Assembly: GCF_042242105.1 (NCBI RefSeq) | Contig: NC_092019.1 | Coordinates: 14,200,328-14,264,327, forward strand | Direction: 5' to 3' | DNA length: 64,000 nucleotides | DNA from: Pempheris klunzingeri | Taxonomy: Eukaryota > Chordata > Actinopteri > Acropomatiformes > Pempheridae | Shown: piece by piece, positions 24,401 through 38,300 of the stretch | Numbering within the stretch: the first letter of the stretch is position 1 | How the letters are laid out: each line of letters begins with the position of its first letter | Notes under the pieces: model-generated | What the model was told of the DNA's origin: nothing | Database searches by the model: none | Seen by the model: the letters and a program-made list of their open reading frames with translations, nothing else | Position numbers and translations under genes: made by a program

Positions 24401-27400
24401 CTGCTAAATTGAAGCATCACTTCAGCTATACTTCTATACTAAACCACTAATAGCTGACTTCAAAACTGCTCACAGTGTTACTAAAGTGATGCCGTGTTTC
24501 AGTCATGGTACATACACAGTAGCTCATAGCTACATGAGAGGTTTTAATGTGCATTGTAGTTAATGTGTTATTGAACTTGTGGCTCTGTCTAAAAGCTTCA
24601 GCTCTCCAGAGAATGTGCTTTGCTTACATGTGAAGAAGAGTGCATTGGAGGGTGCGGTGAGGTCTGGTGTGGGTGCCCGGGATGGAGGTGGGGATTGTGG
24701 GAGTTATGATGGGGGTTGTGTCCCTGTGGGTGGTGGTGTCCACCCTGGCCGTGGCCCTGGTTGTGGTGGTGATGGCCGTGGTGCTGGTACGCGTGGGGAG
24801 GGGCTTGCAGGTGCTGGTGCGGGTGTGAGTGCATGTGATGGTGAGCGCCTTGCTCCTGCCGCGATGACATCATCTCCATCATGTGGCCCATCGAGTTCAT
24901 GTTGCCGTTGGCGATGGCACCCGGGTGGTGTGAAAGTGCAGCCTTCAGCCTCTGAGTAGACAAAATGGACACCAAACACAATGTTTACATCAGATTTTAT
25001 GTATTTCTTTAAAAAAAAAAGTTAGCATATGCCCTCATCTATCAGCGTGATGATTATCAGCAGTTACAGAGCGGGTTCATGTGCTGACTAGGAGATGATG
25101 GATGGCTCCATGAATCCATATGTCAGGAGAACAAATCAAAGCCACTTAGGCTGTCCTCTGTCTCTCCTTCAGTCTTGTCGTTCTCCCGCTTTACCTTCCA
25201 TGATTGCCATCCCACTAGTCCCTCCTCTTCATATTCCTAATAGCCTCTCTCTCATCTATGCATGTGTGTGTGTGTTTGTGTGTGTGTGTGTCTGGATGAT
25301 GTCTGCCTGTGAGATGAACTTGCTGGCAAGGTGTGAGCCTCAGACTGCTCCCTCGCTGTTGACCCAGCAGAAGGTTTGTTGCTTTAACCGTGTGGTCTAC
25401 TTAGCCCTGACTGAACCGGTGTCTCTGAGCGGCCTGGGAGGGAGACCAGAGAGAGGCTCTTTAAAAGGTGCGCCTGTGTTCCTTGTGTTTACTGAATGCG
25501 CCTCTCCTCAAGAGTCTGTTTTACTGGGCATCACGTAAAGACAACCGCAATACCAGCAGAAAGACCTAACCAAAACATTCAAGTGCCAAAATATGTCTTC
25601 AGACTTTTTCTGTTGTACACAAACCTAGACAAAATAAATAAAAATCCATGTCTGAACCATTTTCTGACTTATATACATTTTAACTGCTGCTTTAACTTTA
25701 CTAAACTTTAATAAATTCAAGCCCAGTCTTGGATCCTGTCTCTAATTCATCTGCATCTAGCAAAGTGTTAGCAACGAAACTGAAAACAATGGCATTCATT
25801 TCAAGGCTACTGTTGTGAATTCCACAAAGTTTTCTATTCTCTTTCCCAGTGCTCTCTTTCCTCTCTCTGCTCCCTTCCCCCTTCTCCCAGCTGCTGTCAG
25901 TAAGTCCACGCTATGTCCAGGGCTCCATATCTTTTAACAACCTTCACATTCATGATTCCCATAGGGAATGGCATCCAGCTGGTCTGGATCACAACGCTAG
26001 TACACAACCAGAGCACAACCTCAGCCCTCCACTCTCTCACACTGTCCATGCATGAGTGGAAAGCTTTTTACCAGGAGGGAGAAGACAGAGTTGAATAAAT
26101 CAGTTTAGAAGTGGGAAAGTCAAAAAAAAGAGCATGTCTTTGCCTTATATTTACAAATTACATATGTGTATTTGGATTTACTAGCAATGTAGTAGTCATT
26201 ACTTGGCTTCCTATGTACCGTGTGTGTGATAGAGAGAACTGCACATGAAACCGGCACAGTGAAATTACGACCTTGCCAAGCCTGTTTTGGTTTCTGCTTG
26301 TCAAACCTAGGGGTGCCTGACATAGTAAAACAGTACTCCATTTCTGGATCTACATGGTTTTGTTGCCCCTGATGATGAATGTTATTTTAAATTAGCTGTT
26401 TATCTCCATCTTATCACACCACAACCCTTGCTAACTGCCTTCACAACAACAGCCTCGACAGCACAACTCTCAGGGGCCGCAGCCCTTTGTGGCAGGGGTT
26501 AAAATACCACAGAGTCTACACCAACACACAGGCCAACAGCTATCCACAACATCACAGTCATACCGAGACTCACTGAAGGTAACATGCTACAGTGAGAAGG
26601 CTCTGAGCTGATGAAATATGCAGTAATATTGTTACTGTCAACAGTACAAGTTACAGTCTGTTTATGCTCTAAGTTTTTGTATGGGACATCTACCTGAACA
26701 TGGTATAAACATGCAGAAGTAACAGCTAACTGACATACAACTAAAACAGTGAATTTAGACAAGCTTACAGGTATCGATAATATTCACCAGTGTTGACAAG
26801 GACATCTTCCGTGTATCACAGGATGAATTCTGCAGCTGACAGCACTCACTAAACACCTTCCCTTCAGCCCTCAGCTTGTCAGCCGGCACGAGAGAGAGGT
26901 GAGGCCCAGCCCTCTTGTGAAAGAGAAAACCAATCAGGGTTTGACAATCTTCTGCCACTTAGTCACAGAGCAGACGATCACCTGAATGAACAGAAGGCAG
27001 AGGAATCTGCTGGCTGGCTGTCTACCTTTGTACTGTGTTTTTGAGGACCTTGTAAAGTCGTCTGTGTGCGGCTAAGATGCTCATCTGGGGCTGCCTGACT
27101 CCCTGCCAAGCAGACGCCGGGAGAGAAGGACAGAGAGGGTAAAAGGGAGGTGAAGGGGGACAGTGAGAGAGAGAGAGACCAGGGGTGGGGGGAGATTAGA
27201 TGGCTTCTAGTGTCTCCTCCCCACACACCATCAGCCCAAGACAGCGAGTGCTCATTTATCAGTGTCTCTGAGAGCTGTCCAGCTGGCAGTGCAGCGCTAT
27301 CTGTATATTAATTGAATTAGCCTGCATCCGAAGAGGCCCAAGAGTGTCAGGGTACAGAGGCAGGTCAAAGAGCTGAGGGGCCACTCCAAAATCCTCAGCG

Positions 27401-29288
27401 GTGGTGGTTATAAACAGGATAGAAACAAAAGGACTGTGTATGATAAGAAGACTGATGCACATAGTGAAGATCACACCAGCTTAACCACACAAAATTTTAT
27501 GCAACACAGGTTAATATTTACATTATTGTATAAATACGGCAATTCTTAAGAAAAGATAGAAAACCTATTCTACACAACAAAGGGATCCAAGAGATAAAGG
27601 AACACATGGCGAGAGAAGAAAACAGACTACTTAAATAAGTGACAGGTATTATATCAACACACTTACATGAAACAGTAGAGTTTAAAGAAAAAGCAACGGC
27701 TCACATTGTGTCCAAAGAGAAAACCCTTACCGTGATATAAACTTATTCCTGAAGCTACCTCTGCCCAAGAGCCTGCTCCTGTTCCTGCTCCATCTGGAGT
27801 CTCCAGCTCAGTTAAACCCAGCTCGGCCAAAACTTAAGTCTTTGTATCCAGAACCACAGTGACGCAACTACAGGACGTTAGCAGAGCGATGATGAGCAGG
27901 CTGTGATTCTTAAACACCTTCATCAGCCCCCTAATGACTCTTTAACACATGGTTGTATTTCCCCAGACTGTGTTAAGCACCAGAACTTAACCACCACATG
28001 CATTTTACTCTAATAACACACACATAAGTATACATTTCTCCTGCAGCAACATGGCCACTACAGAAAACAGTCATTAAATCAGTGCAGGTGTTAGCCTGTG
28101 GCGGTACAGGGCTCTCACAGATGGGATGGCACACATTCTGTCCTACCACTGTCTGCCCTGCTGTTGTTAAAAATTGGAAAAACACTGCAAAGACACAACA
28201 TCAGGATGAGTTGTCGTTGACACCATAAAGACAGTGTCAGCTTGTACCAGGATAAATCTATAAACTAGCAGCCTTTATATGTAATCACATGCATTTGACA
28301 CTACATTTCATGCATTCTACTTAAAGTAGTAAGCCTATTGATTTTCCATTGTTAAAACACCATCCCTGATTCAGCCATCTTTTGCCCAGAGGGGACTGGT
28401 CTCCTCTCAGACCTTTGCCCCCTGACCTCTCCACTCCCACTCTTTTTTTAAGCTTCTCTCATTTATGTGGTTTCAGGGATACCAGGTGATCACCCATTAA
28501 TGATATTTATTAATGGCTGCTTCCTCTTTGACACAGGGGGCTTTGAGTGATGTCCCTGTGAGTGCTCTGGGCACATCCTGAGAACACACTCAGGTTTCTC
28601 CTCGCCAGATGACTTCATATCTATTAACCCTGGGAGGAAGAAGCAAGAGCATGGAGCAGGTACAAAAGGAGGAGACCACACCCGCCTCAGGATGGGTAAA
28701 TCAAAGCCACTGAGGTCAGGGTGAGCACTTTTATTCCCCTTAAAAGTGGAACAGTGTGCTATCAGGGGACCTGTGGCCCTCTGGCGCCTAGCAGAAGGTT
28801 AGACAGATTTAACCAGTCTGTAGAGTCACAGTTAAGTGCAAAAAGATCGCAGTTTCAAATGAAGATCTTCTGCTTCACACCCAGTCAAGTGAAAACATAA
28901 AAGCCTCTGTCTGTCTGTGTCAGCCTTTTGTTCTATATGGTGATTATGTTTGAGCACACAGTATTTCTAATTACATAATATATCATAGCTGTGATTTTCC
29001 TGGCAGTATTCTTGTGGACCTAGGCCCCCAAACTCGCACTCTGAACCTGACATGGGTTCACCATCTGCAGTTGAAAGCAGGAGTTTGGCTCTGCTGCTTA
29101 GCCAAGTACTCAGAGGATCTAATTCCATCCTCCTCATCTCTACCACCACCGCTAACCACCAGTGCCTGTCTGCAAAACCCACTCTCTGTGCCCTAAAACT
29201 CCACACCCCCATTAGTCCAATTTTATTAGATTTCCCTCTCGCCCAGAGAGGCAGTAACATCCCCCCTTCTCTCTCTCTCTTTCTTTCA

Positions 29289-29327
<39 letters not shown>

Positions 29328-32300
29328 ACCTCTTCCCTGTTCCTCCACCCCCTCTCCCTCTGCTTGCCAAGAGCTGGGGACTGTTAAACTGATTTCCTCA
29401 GGGAACGGCGAGGCAGACAGTCTGATGGGAGCGCTGGGCTGTAATGTCGCCCCCTGTCTCCTCTCTCAGGTTGTGGGCCAAGTTGATCAGAGCCGGGCCG
29501 AATAGAGCCCCCCCACCCACCCCACCCGGTTCCAGACACAGACTGGGAGATGGACGTAGACTGGCTGTTCTGCCAGGGCCCAACAGTCTGGTGGTGCTCG
29601 GAGAAACTGTGGCAGTATGGGCGCAGCGAGACACACGCCCACTGAGGAGCATGCTCCAAACCATGCGCTCATACTCTTGGCAGCTTCTCCACCCTGTCAA
29701 GTTAATGGATGGGCCTCTGACTCCAGTCTGTATATCCACACTGTTCCCTCTATTGTAAAGCCCTGCTTGAGTGCAGCCTACATGGTTATCACTACACCCA
29801 CTGCAACAATCTTGAATACAGAGAATGCCTCGGAGCGAGAGAGACAGACAGAGGATGAATGCAATAATAAACACTAACATATGTCTTAATTTGTGGCATC
29901 AAAAGCAACAGGCAAATTATGTGTCATCATGTTATTAAACGTAACCTGAAATGTGATGACTTAAATCAAACATAATTTCAAAGATGCTTAAAATAACAGA
30001 CCTCACATGCTTGGGTTTTCTTTGGCAGAAACGGGACCCTAACTTCCACTCACTCACTGTTTATAAGTAAACTGTAACCACAGTTCATATTTGTGTTTGG
30101 AGTTTTCTTTCAGACATTATCTTGTGATATCGAATACTCATATTTCTTGTATAATCGCAGTCAAGATATTTTCATCAACATTTGGATTAGGTCACACATT
30201 GTTAAGACAACCACAGGCACAAGATACTCCATCATAAATACAGAAACATGTCAAAAAGTGACAAGAAGCAATCTATTCACTTTTCAAAGAGAATGAATAT
30301 AAAAAGAAGAAGGTTGTTAACTTTGATAACTGTGAGGACAAAACAATGACATCTAGAAAACAGCGTGGGTTTGAGAGATGAGGCAGTGACCTAACTGGTC
30401 AGTATTGACCACACTTTATCAGAGAGAAAATCTCTGACCCAACAGACTTTTTCCAATCACCCCTCCAGTGTCTGAGTGGTGATTTTGAAGCCCAATGAGT
30501 TTTAATTTGCTGCTCAGGCTCCAGGGGGGCTCATGGTGACTGGACCAGTCCGGTCTGGCCCGTGTGGTGATGGCAGCTGGTTTACCCAAGCTTGGCTGTA
30601 CCGGAGCCCCGTCCCATTCACGGGCCCTGAACCATGACCAAATGGCCTTCACATACACCTCCCATCAGCACAGCTAAAACAACACGCAGTCATCCAAAGA
30701 CAAACAGATGCGACACCCTGTGCCACAACTGCCACCCTCGTCCATAACCCCACCCACACACAGAGACATGCAGAGGGTTAGGCACACAAGCACACACCAC
30801 TGAAATATAAATGTAGGAGCGTGCGCAGTCCTTAAAAGACCTAGTCATCTATTAGCTTTACAATGTCAACTTTGAACTTTTGGCCATAAAAGTTTGTTTT
30901 CTGTTTTATCAACTTTCTGAATCTAGTGGCTTGCAGAGCTCTTACCACTTCATCCTACGTTCATTTCAACTAAGACGTTCTCACAGAAGTCACTCTTTGT
31001 TCACACTTTTTAACTTTTCAAGTTTTATAAAGGAAATCTCATACCAAGTTGACTCTCTAATGTGAAAAATGCTGCAATCTTGTCAATTGTGTTTAGCAGA
31101 CATATCTATACAAGGTCTAATATTATTCCTTAGTTCAGCAGTGATTTGTAAAGAGACAAAGATGCAGACCCCAGTTTTGTCTAAACTATGTAAGTTGACC
31201 TGTGAAACCAGTGTGTAAATGGGGCAATTGTTGTTGAACACATTGTTCATTATTACAAGAAACAATCCTGTTGTTAAATAGGACTAAGAAAGCCTGTCAA
31301 ATAAGATGAAGAACATCTTTTAAACACAGCATGTCCATTTGCCTTTCACTTACTATTACTATTTACAGTATGTCTCTGTGGTTCACACAAACCAAACACT
31401 TTGGCACTGGCAACACAGAGGAAGCAGTGAGAGAGGGGCCCCACTATGGCCTGTGTCCAACACTGATAAACTGGCAGACACACATTGATCCAGCAGCTCC
31501 TCAGTCCAGCACCCCATTCTGCTGAAACCACTTGCCTCCATACCAATAGAGAGAAACATCACATGTTTATCATCTGCAAAAACTTTCTTTGCATCCAAGA
31601 CACTCACGCTGACCGCTCTCTCTATGCAACACTGAATCTCACCATGCCTCGCCATATGTCTTGTGTCCTTGCTTGACTGCTGTTTATCTCACATCCACGT
31701 GTTTACTTAACTAACCGCACACATGTACAGAACAGATTTGCGTCAAATACTATGTGCAAACTCTAACTTCATGGTTTGTTTTAGCCCACTTAATCCACAG
31801 ATGTGTTTTGACTCCAAGGACAACGACTGCCGAAGAGTGCCAGTGCACTGAAAGTGAGACACAATCGTGAGCATGCACACAAACATATATAGTGTACTTA
31901 CACATATTCTAGAGCTCAGGGAAGCAGCCTGCAGATTCAGCTGTGCTATTAGCTCACCGTCCTCCTCCGATGACATCATACCCTGACAATGCCACCATTC
32001 ATACAGATGTTGCTTACAAAACCTGGAGTTAGACTCCTATTGTGTGCGCTGCTCCTCCTCACAACACAACAAGAGGTTTCGCCAGAGGTGCTCCCCTACT
32101 ACGGTGGAGGAAAATGAATGGAATACGTAATAGGGTTACCATGTACGCTAATGGTTTAACTGCTTACAAATGACTTCATAGTGAGCTAATCGCTCAATCA
32201 ATCACTGTGTAGCAGAGTTGAAAACTGACACATCTGTGGCTGCTTCGCATGTTTTCTTTTCTTGGAATTTCTGAACAGAATATGGATGTAACTTTCTCAC

Positions 32301-35300
32301 TTTTCACTTGTTCTCTGTTTAGGGCAAAACTCTAAGCCTACTAATCCAAATGCCCATTGCATATCTGTAACTATACTGAAACGTGAGAACAGTAAGGGTT
32401 GTGTAAATGAAATGCAAAAAGCTACAGAAACACTTTGATTATTGGTCCTCTTGTGTCCCATGAAATGTTTCTTTAAGAGACGCACAGTTTTTTTCCCCCT
32501 CCTCAAGTAAAAAGGAGTACATTTAGAGCATGCCAGGAATTATGTCATCCACCCATCTAGTGCCAGCTCCACAGCCAAGAGAGCTGCAGTGAAGGAACAT
32601 ATAGTATTGTTTACCTCATAAAAAACTCAGCACCTAGCCTGATGCTTAGTGACAAATTTATTGTCCTTAGTAACAATGTAAACAATAGATAATTGGGAGA
32701 TAATAAATAACACATTTTCATACACCAGCCCCTCTGTCTGAAATTAGCAGGCAAGCTGGATGTGTGGAAAGCATGGAGCTCATTTAAAAAGGACACAAAA
32801 ACAATGCCAAATTCCACCACTTTGAAAAAGGGTCCCACCGTCATGAGTCATGTCCCATAGTTGGCAGATGTTACTGAGAACCAGTTTGATAAGGGCTTGT
32901 TTGGGCTTCCCTTGTTACAGATGGGAAATGATAGTGAGTGTCTTTCATCATACAGACAAAGTTATGAAACCATCGGAGCAGGGGAGGTTTTCCGAGGAGA
33001 ATACAGTGCATGCATGCACATGTGTGTTTACAGTAGGCCTAGTTAGAGTTAGTTTAGAGTAGGCCCTCGGTACGGTTTCATAACTCTCTATGTGCAAGTA
33101 ACTAATCACTTTTACTCTTGCTACACTCAAGAAAGTTGTTTTTTGGGTTTAATAATTTTAAACATCAGCAATTTTACTTTTATTTAAGTATTTTCTCATC
33201 TTAAGTGTTCTACTACGCATTTCAACTCTCAGCTGACACGCTTGACGTACATGTTTGAAATGTAAATGTTCGGGGTGTGTGCGAGGTGCAGTCGAATCTG
33301 GGTTTAGTTTAGTAGTTTGGGAAATAAATATAATAAAGCATTATATTATTATGGGTTAAAGTTAGTATTATTGTACTTCAGCAAAGGCCTCTACCCTAAT
33401 TAATCACCCAGCGCGCATGCTAAGCAACCCAGATCAATTACACCCATGACATGTATGCTGGGTCTGGCAAACAGGCTATGTATTAAAATGCTCATGCTGG
33501 ATCCTCCAGCTGCATTCACTCAGGAAGTTTTACTTTCGATGACGTGTGAAGCTTTTCTACTGTTTTCTGACAATAGTCGCAGTTGTGACTGCAGACTCTT
33601 ACAGCTCTGAATCACTGAAAACTGAGTGGCTGAGTCTTCTGGTTATGTTTTGCTTTGAGAATGAGCAAACGGAGGAGTTGAACTTAGAGCAGATTGTGGA
33701 GGACTTCATGTTGCATCACAGAGTGATGCTCAGACAAGTGAGATACAACAATCTCTCTGCAGACGAGGACATCAACATTGCTAGGCAACGTAGCATTGTA
33801 TGCGTCCTTGTGGCTGCAGCTGCTTTAGATTTTTTTATTGTTTATTAATGTCCTTGTTGTCTTGCCTACTGATGTTATATTCTTCTGTTAATTCTATTCT
33901 GTTTATTCTTGTTTCATATCTGTAACCTAATAATACTTGTTGCACCTGCTGCAGTGTTCATAGCGCTTTTTATTTATTGCCAGCCATTGCCAGGATTTTT
34001 ACACAAGTAAATTTCCTTGTATTTGAGTAAAATTACTTGAAAGTTATAGCACTTTTACTTGAGTGAAAATGTCCAGTTCTCTTTCCATCCCTGCTGTGCT
34101 CTGTGCATGTGTGCATATATCATTTGTCACTTGTTTGTGCCTGACTGTCCGTATGTGCATGAATGTCTGTGGCTGTCTAACTATGTGACACCGTGCAGGG
34201 AGGATGACACAGAGCGGGAGCAGTCAGTGCATGTGTGCAATGTGACTGTTCGCGAGGCCCTGTGGAGAACTGGCTCTGAGCGTTGATGTAATGCTTTGGC
34301 CCGCATACTGTGGAACTTGGCCTCCTCTCTGTACTGTTTCCTCTACACCGCGAGGGTCAACTATCCCACAACCTCCAGCACACAACACGCACCATTCTAT
34401 TCCCCAGACCACAACAGAGCAGAACACAACCACACCCGGCACCACGAGCACCCAGTCCTTCATAAGAAGAAAAACACTTGAAGCAAAACTAATAAAACAC
34501 TCCAATCTCAGCAACACTCCCAGACAACAAGCTAAAAGCAATAAGGGAAAACACACAAGTCAGTTACTACACCAGTGGGTTTTGCTGTCCCACTTAAACG
34601 ATGGCACTTAAGGAAAAAATCTGAGATAGAAGAGAACAAAGATGGGCACTGATGCAGATACAGTCTTTGGCCCAGAGAGCACAGAGAGCCTAGAGCGAGA
34701 TATGAGTCCCCAAGGGGCCACAACAGTCCTTCGGCTCATTAACTATTTACACCAGAGACAGGCCTCCCTGCTGCTCTGGCCCACCACAAAATCAATTAGC
34801 CTTCATTAGCCCAGGCTCTGGGCATGCTTTCTCTGGCAGGGGAGGGTTAATCCTGCTACTGAGGCCTCCAGTTACCACAAAAAAATCAAACAATCACAAG
34901 CACACACGTATAGACATGCATGCACACATGCAGAAATACGAGGAAACTAGGCCAAGCAGAAGTCCTTTCATGTCACTCACAAAGAATTCTTCCAATTTCT
35001 CACTCTCACTCACTGTTTGGTGTCTCACAATGTCAATACCGTCTCTCGTCTTTCAACTCCCCTGCTCACTCTGTCTGTCTATCTATTTCCTTCATGTCTA
35101 TCAAAGTCCCACTCAATCCCCTTCTCCACTCTCACAATGTAAACGTTGAGCAGAAAGAGTGCATCCAGGTCCGTGCCTCGGGGGTGTGGAGTTACAGTGC
35201 GGAGATTTCCCATTGGCGGAAAGTCAACATGGTCGGGGTAATGCGATTAGAGCCGGATTGAGAACGTCGCAGGGGACACATGGGCCTGATCATGGCCCAG

Positions 35301-38300
35301 TTATCCGATAGTGAGGCCGTATTTATCGACCTGGCCCGGGCACGGATATTACAGACATTAGAGACCCCGTCTATGCTTATGAAACCCTCGCTGGAGATCG
35401 CACCCTGATAACACAATTAGTCTCTCACTTTCTGTCCACAATCACGGAATTCCATCAGTTGCGTTCAGACATCAGGGAGCAAAATCTCAATTGATCTACA
35501 TTTGGTTGTGGTGCCTCGTGTCTGAATGGCCAACTAACCAGAAAGTTGCATGGCTGAGGGGCCTGTAGCCATTTAGTGACTGCATATGTTTATGGGAGGC
35601 CTAACAGAGCATTTACAATTCAATTACACAGATAGGAGGAGAAAAAAAGAGTAAGATGTGTCTGGATGACGGCCAGAGGAGAGATAAGCCTAATACACTA
35701 ATATTGTGTTACCCCAGCGTGTTACCATAGGAACAGTTGAAGAGATTCAAAAGACTACAAAGACGATCAATCTTGAGAGAGCAGGGGGAAGAGGGAGAAT
35801 TAAATGCCCTGGGAATGCTCCCGCTCTCCTCTATCAGAGCAATAACTCTTCTAATGACCTCTGCTACCTCCCCTCTCTCTCTCTCTGTCTCTCTCTCTCT
35901 CTCTCCTCAACATGTTTCTCGCCAGCAAACTCAGCTATCAGCAAACCTTTCCAAACACAATGAGCAGCCAATGCTTTTCATTATGGTTTGTGATTTTTTT
36001 TTGATATCCAAGTCATGACACTTATACATGGAGCCTTTTTCGTTTTCAAAGTTATTTATTTTGAAAACACAGGTTGGCTGCTGGTCATGTTGCTACAGTT
36101 TTTATCAGTTCATATCACCTAGAGTGTAACTGTTCATCCATGTGACATCAATCAAAGGTACACTGTCAGTCTTTGGCATCAGCATTAACAAGACTAACAT
36201 GCAAAGAAGAACCGAGTCCAGGCTTTCTTTCCCCTCCACTTTTTCCTCATTCAGTTTTCTATACGCATTTAACTTTCAAAACCTGTCTCCTTTCTGACTC
36301 TCTCCACTCTCCGCTATGTCTCATTCTCACTGCTCTAACTGCCTGCTTTGTGAAGGATGAGGTCATTTGATTTTTTCCCCGCTGTGTTAAACTAGTGCTA
36401 ACAAGTTGCAGGACCTACAGAACATGTTCTGTACATTAAGATATACATCAGGCAGTCGGTGGGCAGCCCAGCCACAACCACATAAAGGGCCCTTTATTCG
36501 TCCAAGAGTCTCCAGTGCTGTACTGGCAGGTTCAGACACAGCTTTGATTACACACCAAATGATGAAATCCACACAGACCTAAGAGCACAGCTTTTCTGGC
36601 ACAGCCCAGTGGAAAAGAGAGTTGCAACACTTTTGAGCTTGAGTGTGTGCACTTGTGTATGTGTGTGCATGAATGTGAATATATCCATGTGAATACATGT
36701 ATACACTCACCAGTTTGGCTTCTGAGTGCATGGAGGGAATGTGAGTGGAAGAGCAGGAACTGCTGTGGGTGGGTCCTTGCATACCCATCATATTGGAGCC
36801 CATGGACATTTGTCTCTCCATCTGAAGATTACAACAGCATGATAACAGTCACATATTATGTTTTGTTGTGTATTGTGTTGACATATTATTCCCATTACAC
36901 AAAACTTTTTCAGTAACAACTGTTAATGTAGATCTGATCTATGCTACTTATGGGGATTTTTGTGTCTTAAGATGGTATCGCTGCTTTCACAAAAGCAAAA
37001 GCGTGAGACTCATCCTCATGCACAGCAGGCTATGGGGGATGCGATGAGAGAGCATGAGAGCCTGATTTCACATGACAGGCTGCCCTGTGCACAGCTCTGT
37101 GTGATGATAACTGGAGCTGACCCAAAACAGGAAGCCAGCACAGAGGGACTTAACACAGGAAGCCGGTTCAACAGGGGTGTGTGTGTGTTTCTGATAATGG
37201 TGTGGTGAGTGTCAGTCGGACTAACACATCAAACCTCAGCCCCTCTTGGTGCAGAATGCGCTAATAAGGTGAACAAGATGTGAGCGACTTAGTTGTATGA
37301 ATGCATAAGATTCTGTCTTCATGTGTGTTTGCTTACTGCTTGCTTCTGAGTGTGACCCTGGTCAGTGTGGTCATTTGTCACAGCTGAGACCTTAATGTGA
37401 GGAAATCAGCTGGGTAAGCTGACAGGGGTGAGAGGTCACCTGCGCTGGGTGATGATGTGAGCAGTGTTCACCGAGCAGTATATGCAGGAAAGAGGAAACC
37501 TTTGTGTGGGTCTCTGCATGCATGCATGTGTGAGCTTCTGTGGCCCCCCAGCTGCTGAACTCTGGTTGGTGTGGGGAAAGGACCCTCTCCACCCCCCTTT
37601 GCCTCACCCCCCCCAACCCTCCTCGTCCACAGAGACTCAGGTCTAGAACCTGACACACAGCCTTAATTGCACTAAGTGTGTTTTGTGTAAAAATATCACC
37701 CGAACCTGCACCCCTTTCCTGAACCGTCAATCTTCCCCAAAATCGCTTAGCTCTTAATTTAATAAACATGGGAGGGTTTTTTTTCCATACCATAAACACA
37801 GGCTGTCTTGTGTTACAATGAGAACACATGTTATATCATTAGAATCCTGATATGAGGAGTTTCCTCGTGGTTGTTATCATTCCCCGCTTCACAATGTGGG
37901 TCCTCTAAATCTTTTTGGCTTACTTTCAATAAAGTCTACTCTCTATAACTATAATCCTTCATTTCTATAGGAAATGACCTGCTTATAAACTGTGATAAGT
38001 CATTTTAATGGCGATAGAAAACATCCAAAACTGTGCCGTCTTAATTTACACTGAATTTTACTGTCGTCACGTATGAGTGAGTGACTTTGCTTCTGCATGT
38101 GTGAGTGCCCCCATGGATGAATGTGCTCTGTGCTCCACTGTTGTACTCACTGGCATCAGCACAGCGGAGGAGCCAGGCATGGTCGGGTCTGGCAGAGTTC
38201 CAGGCATGGAGGCTGGCAGAGGCTGTCTCTGTCTGTTTCGTAGGTGCAGCAATGAGGACAGAGAGCCGGGGACAGGCCTGAGAAGACACACACAGACAAG

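Larger units (their letters stand above)
24952..36710 (-). other. CREB5: CREB5 intron between the Met/Ser-rich and His-rich exons
   Basis: An 11.8 kb intron. It contains TG repeats at 25263-25291, a CT-then-CA compound microsatellite at 29268-29329, a probable transposon remnant near 33.1-34.1 kb and a CT tract at 35872-35907. A higher-complexity block at 35200-35430 is noted as a possible regulatory element. No additional exon was recognised. Confidence 0.75.

Noticed and set aside
24579..24959. 126-codon Gly-rich plus-strand open frame
   Set aside because: It is the antisense shadow of the His-rich CREB5 exon; CAC/CAT codons read as GTG/ATG on the other strand and as Gly-rich in another frame.
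29398..29880. 160-codon minus-strand open frame with a hydrophobic start
   Set aside because: No recognisable domain, compositional bias, overlapping open frames on both strands, and it lies in a CREB5 intron. It is most likely chance in GC-richer DNA.
37392..37829. 145-codon minus-strand open frame
   Set aside because: It lies between two well-supported CREB5 exons, has low-complexity His/Cys-rich stretches from simple DNA, no splice logic and no family resemblance.
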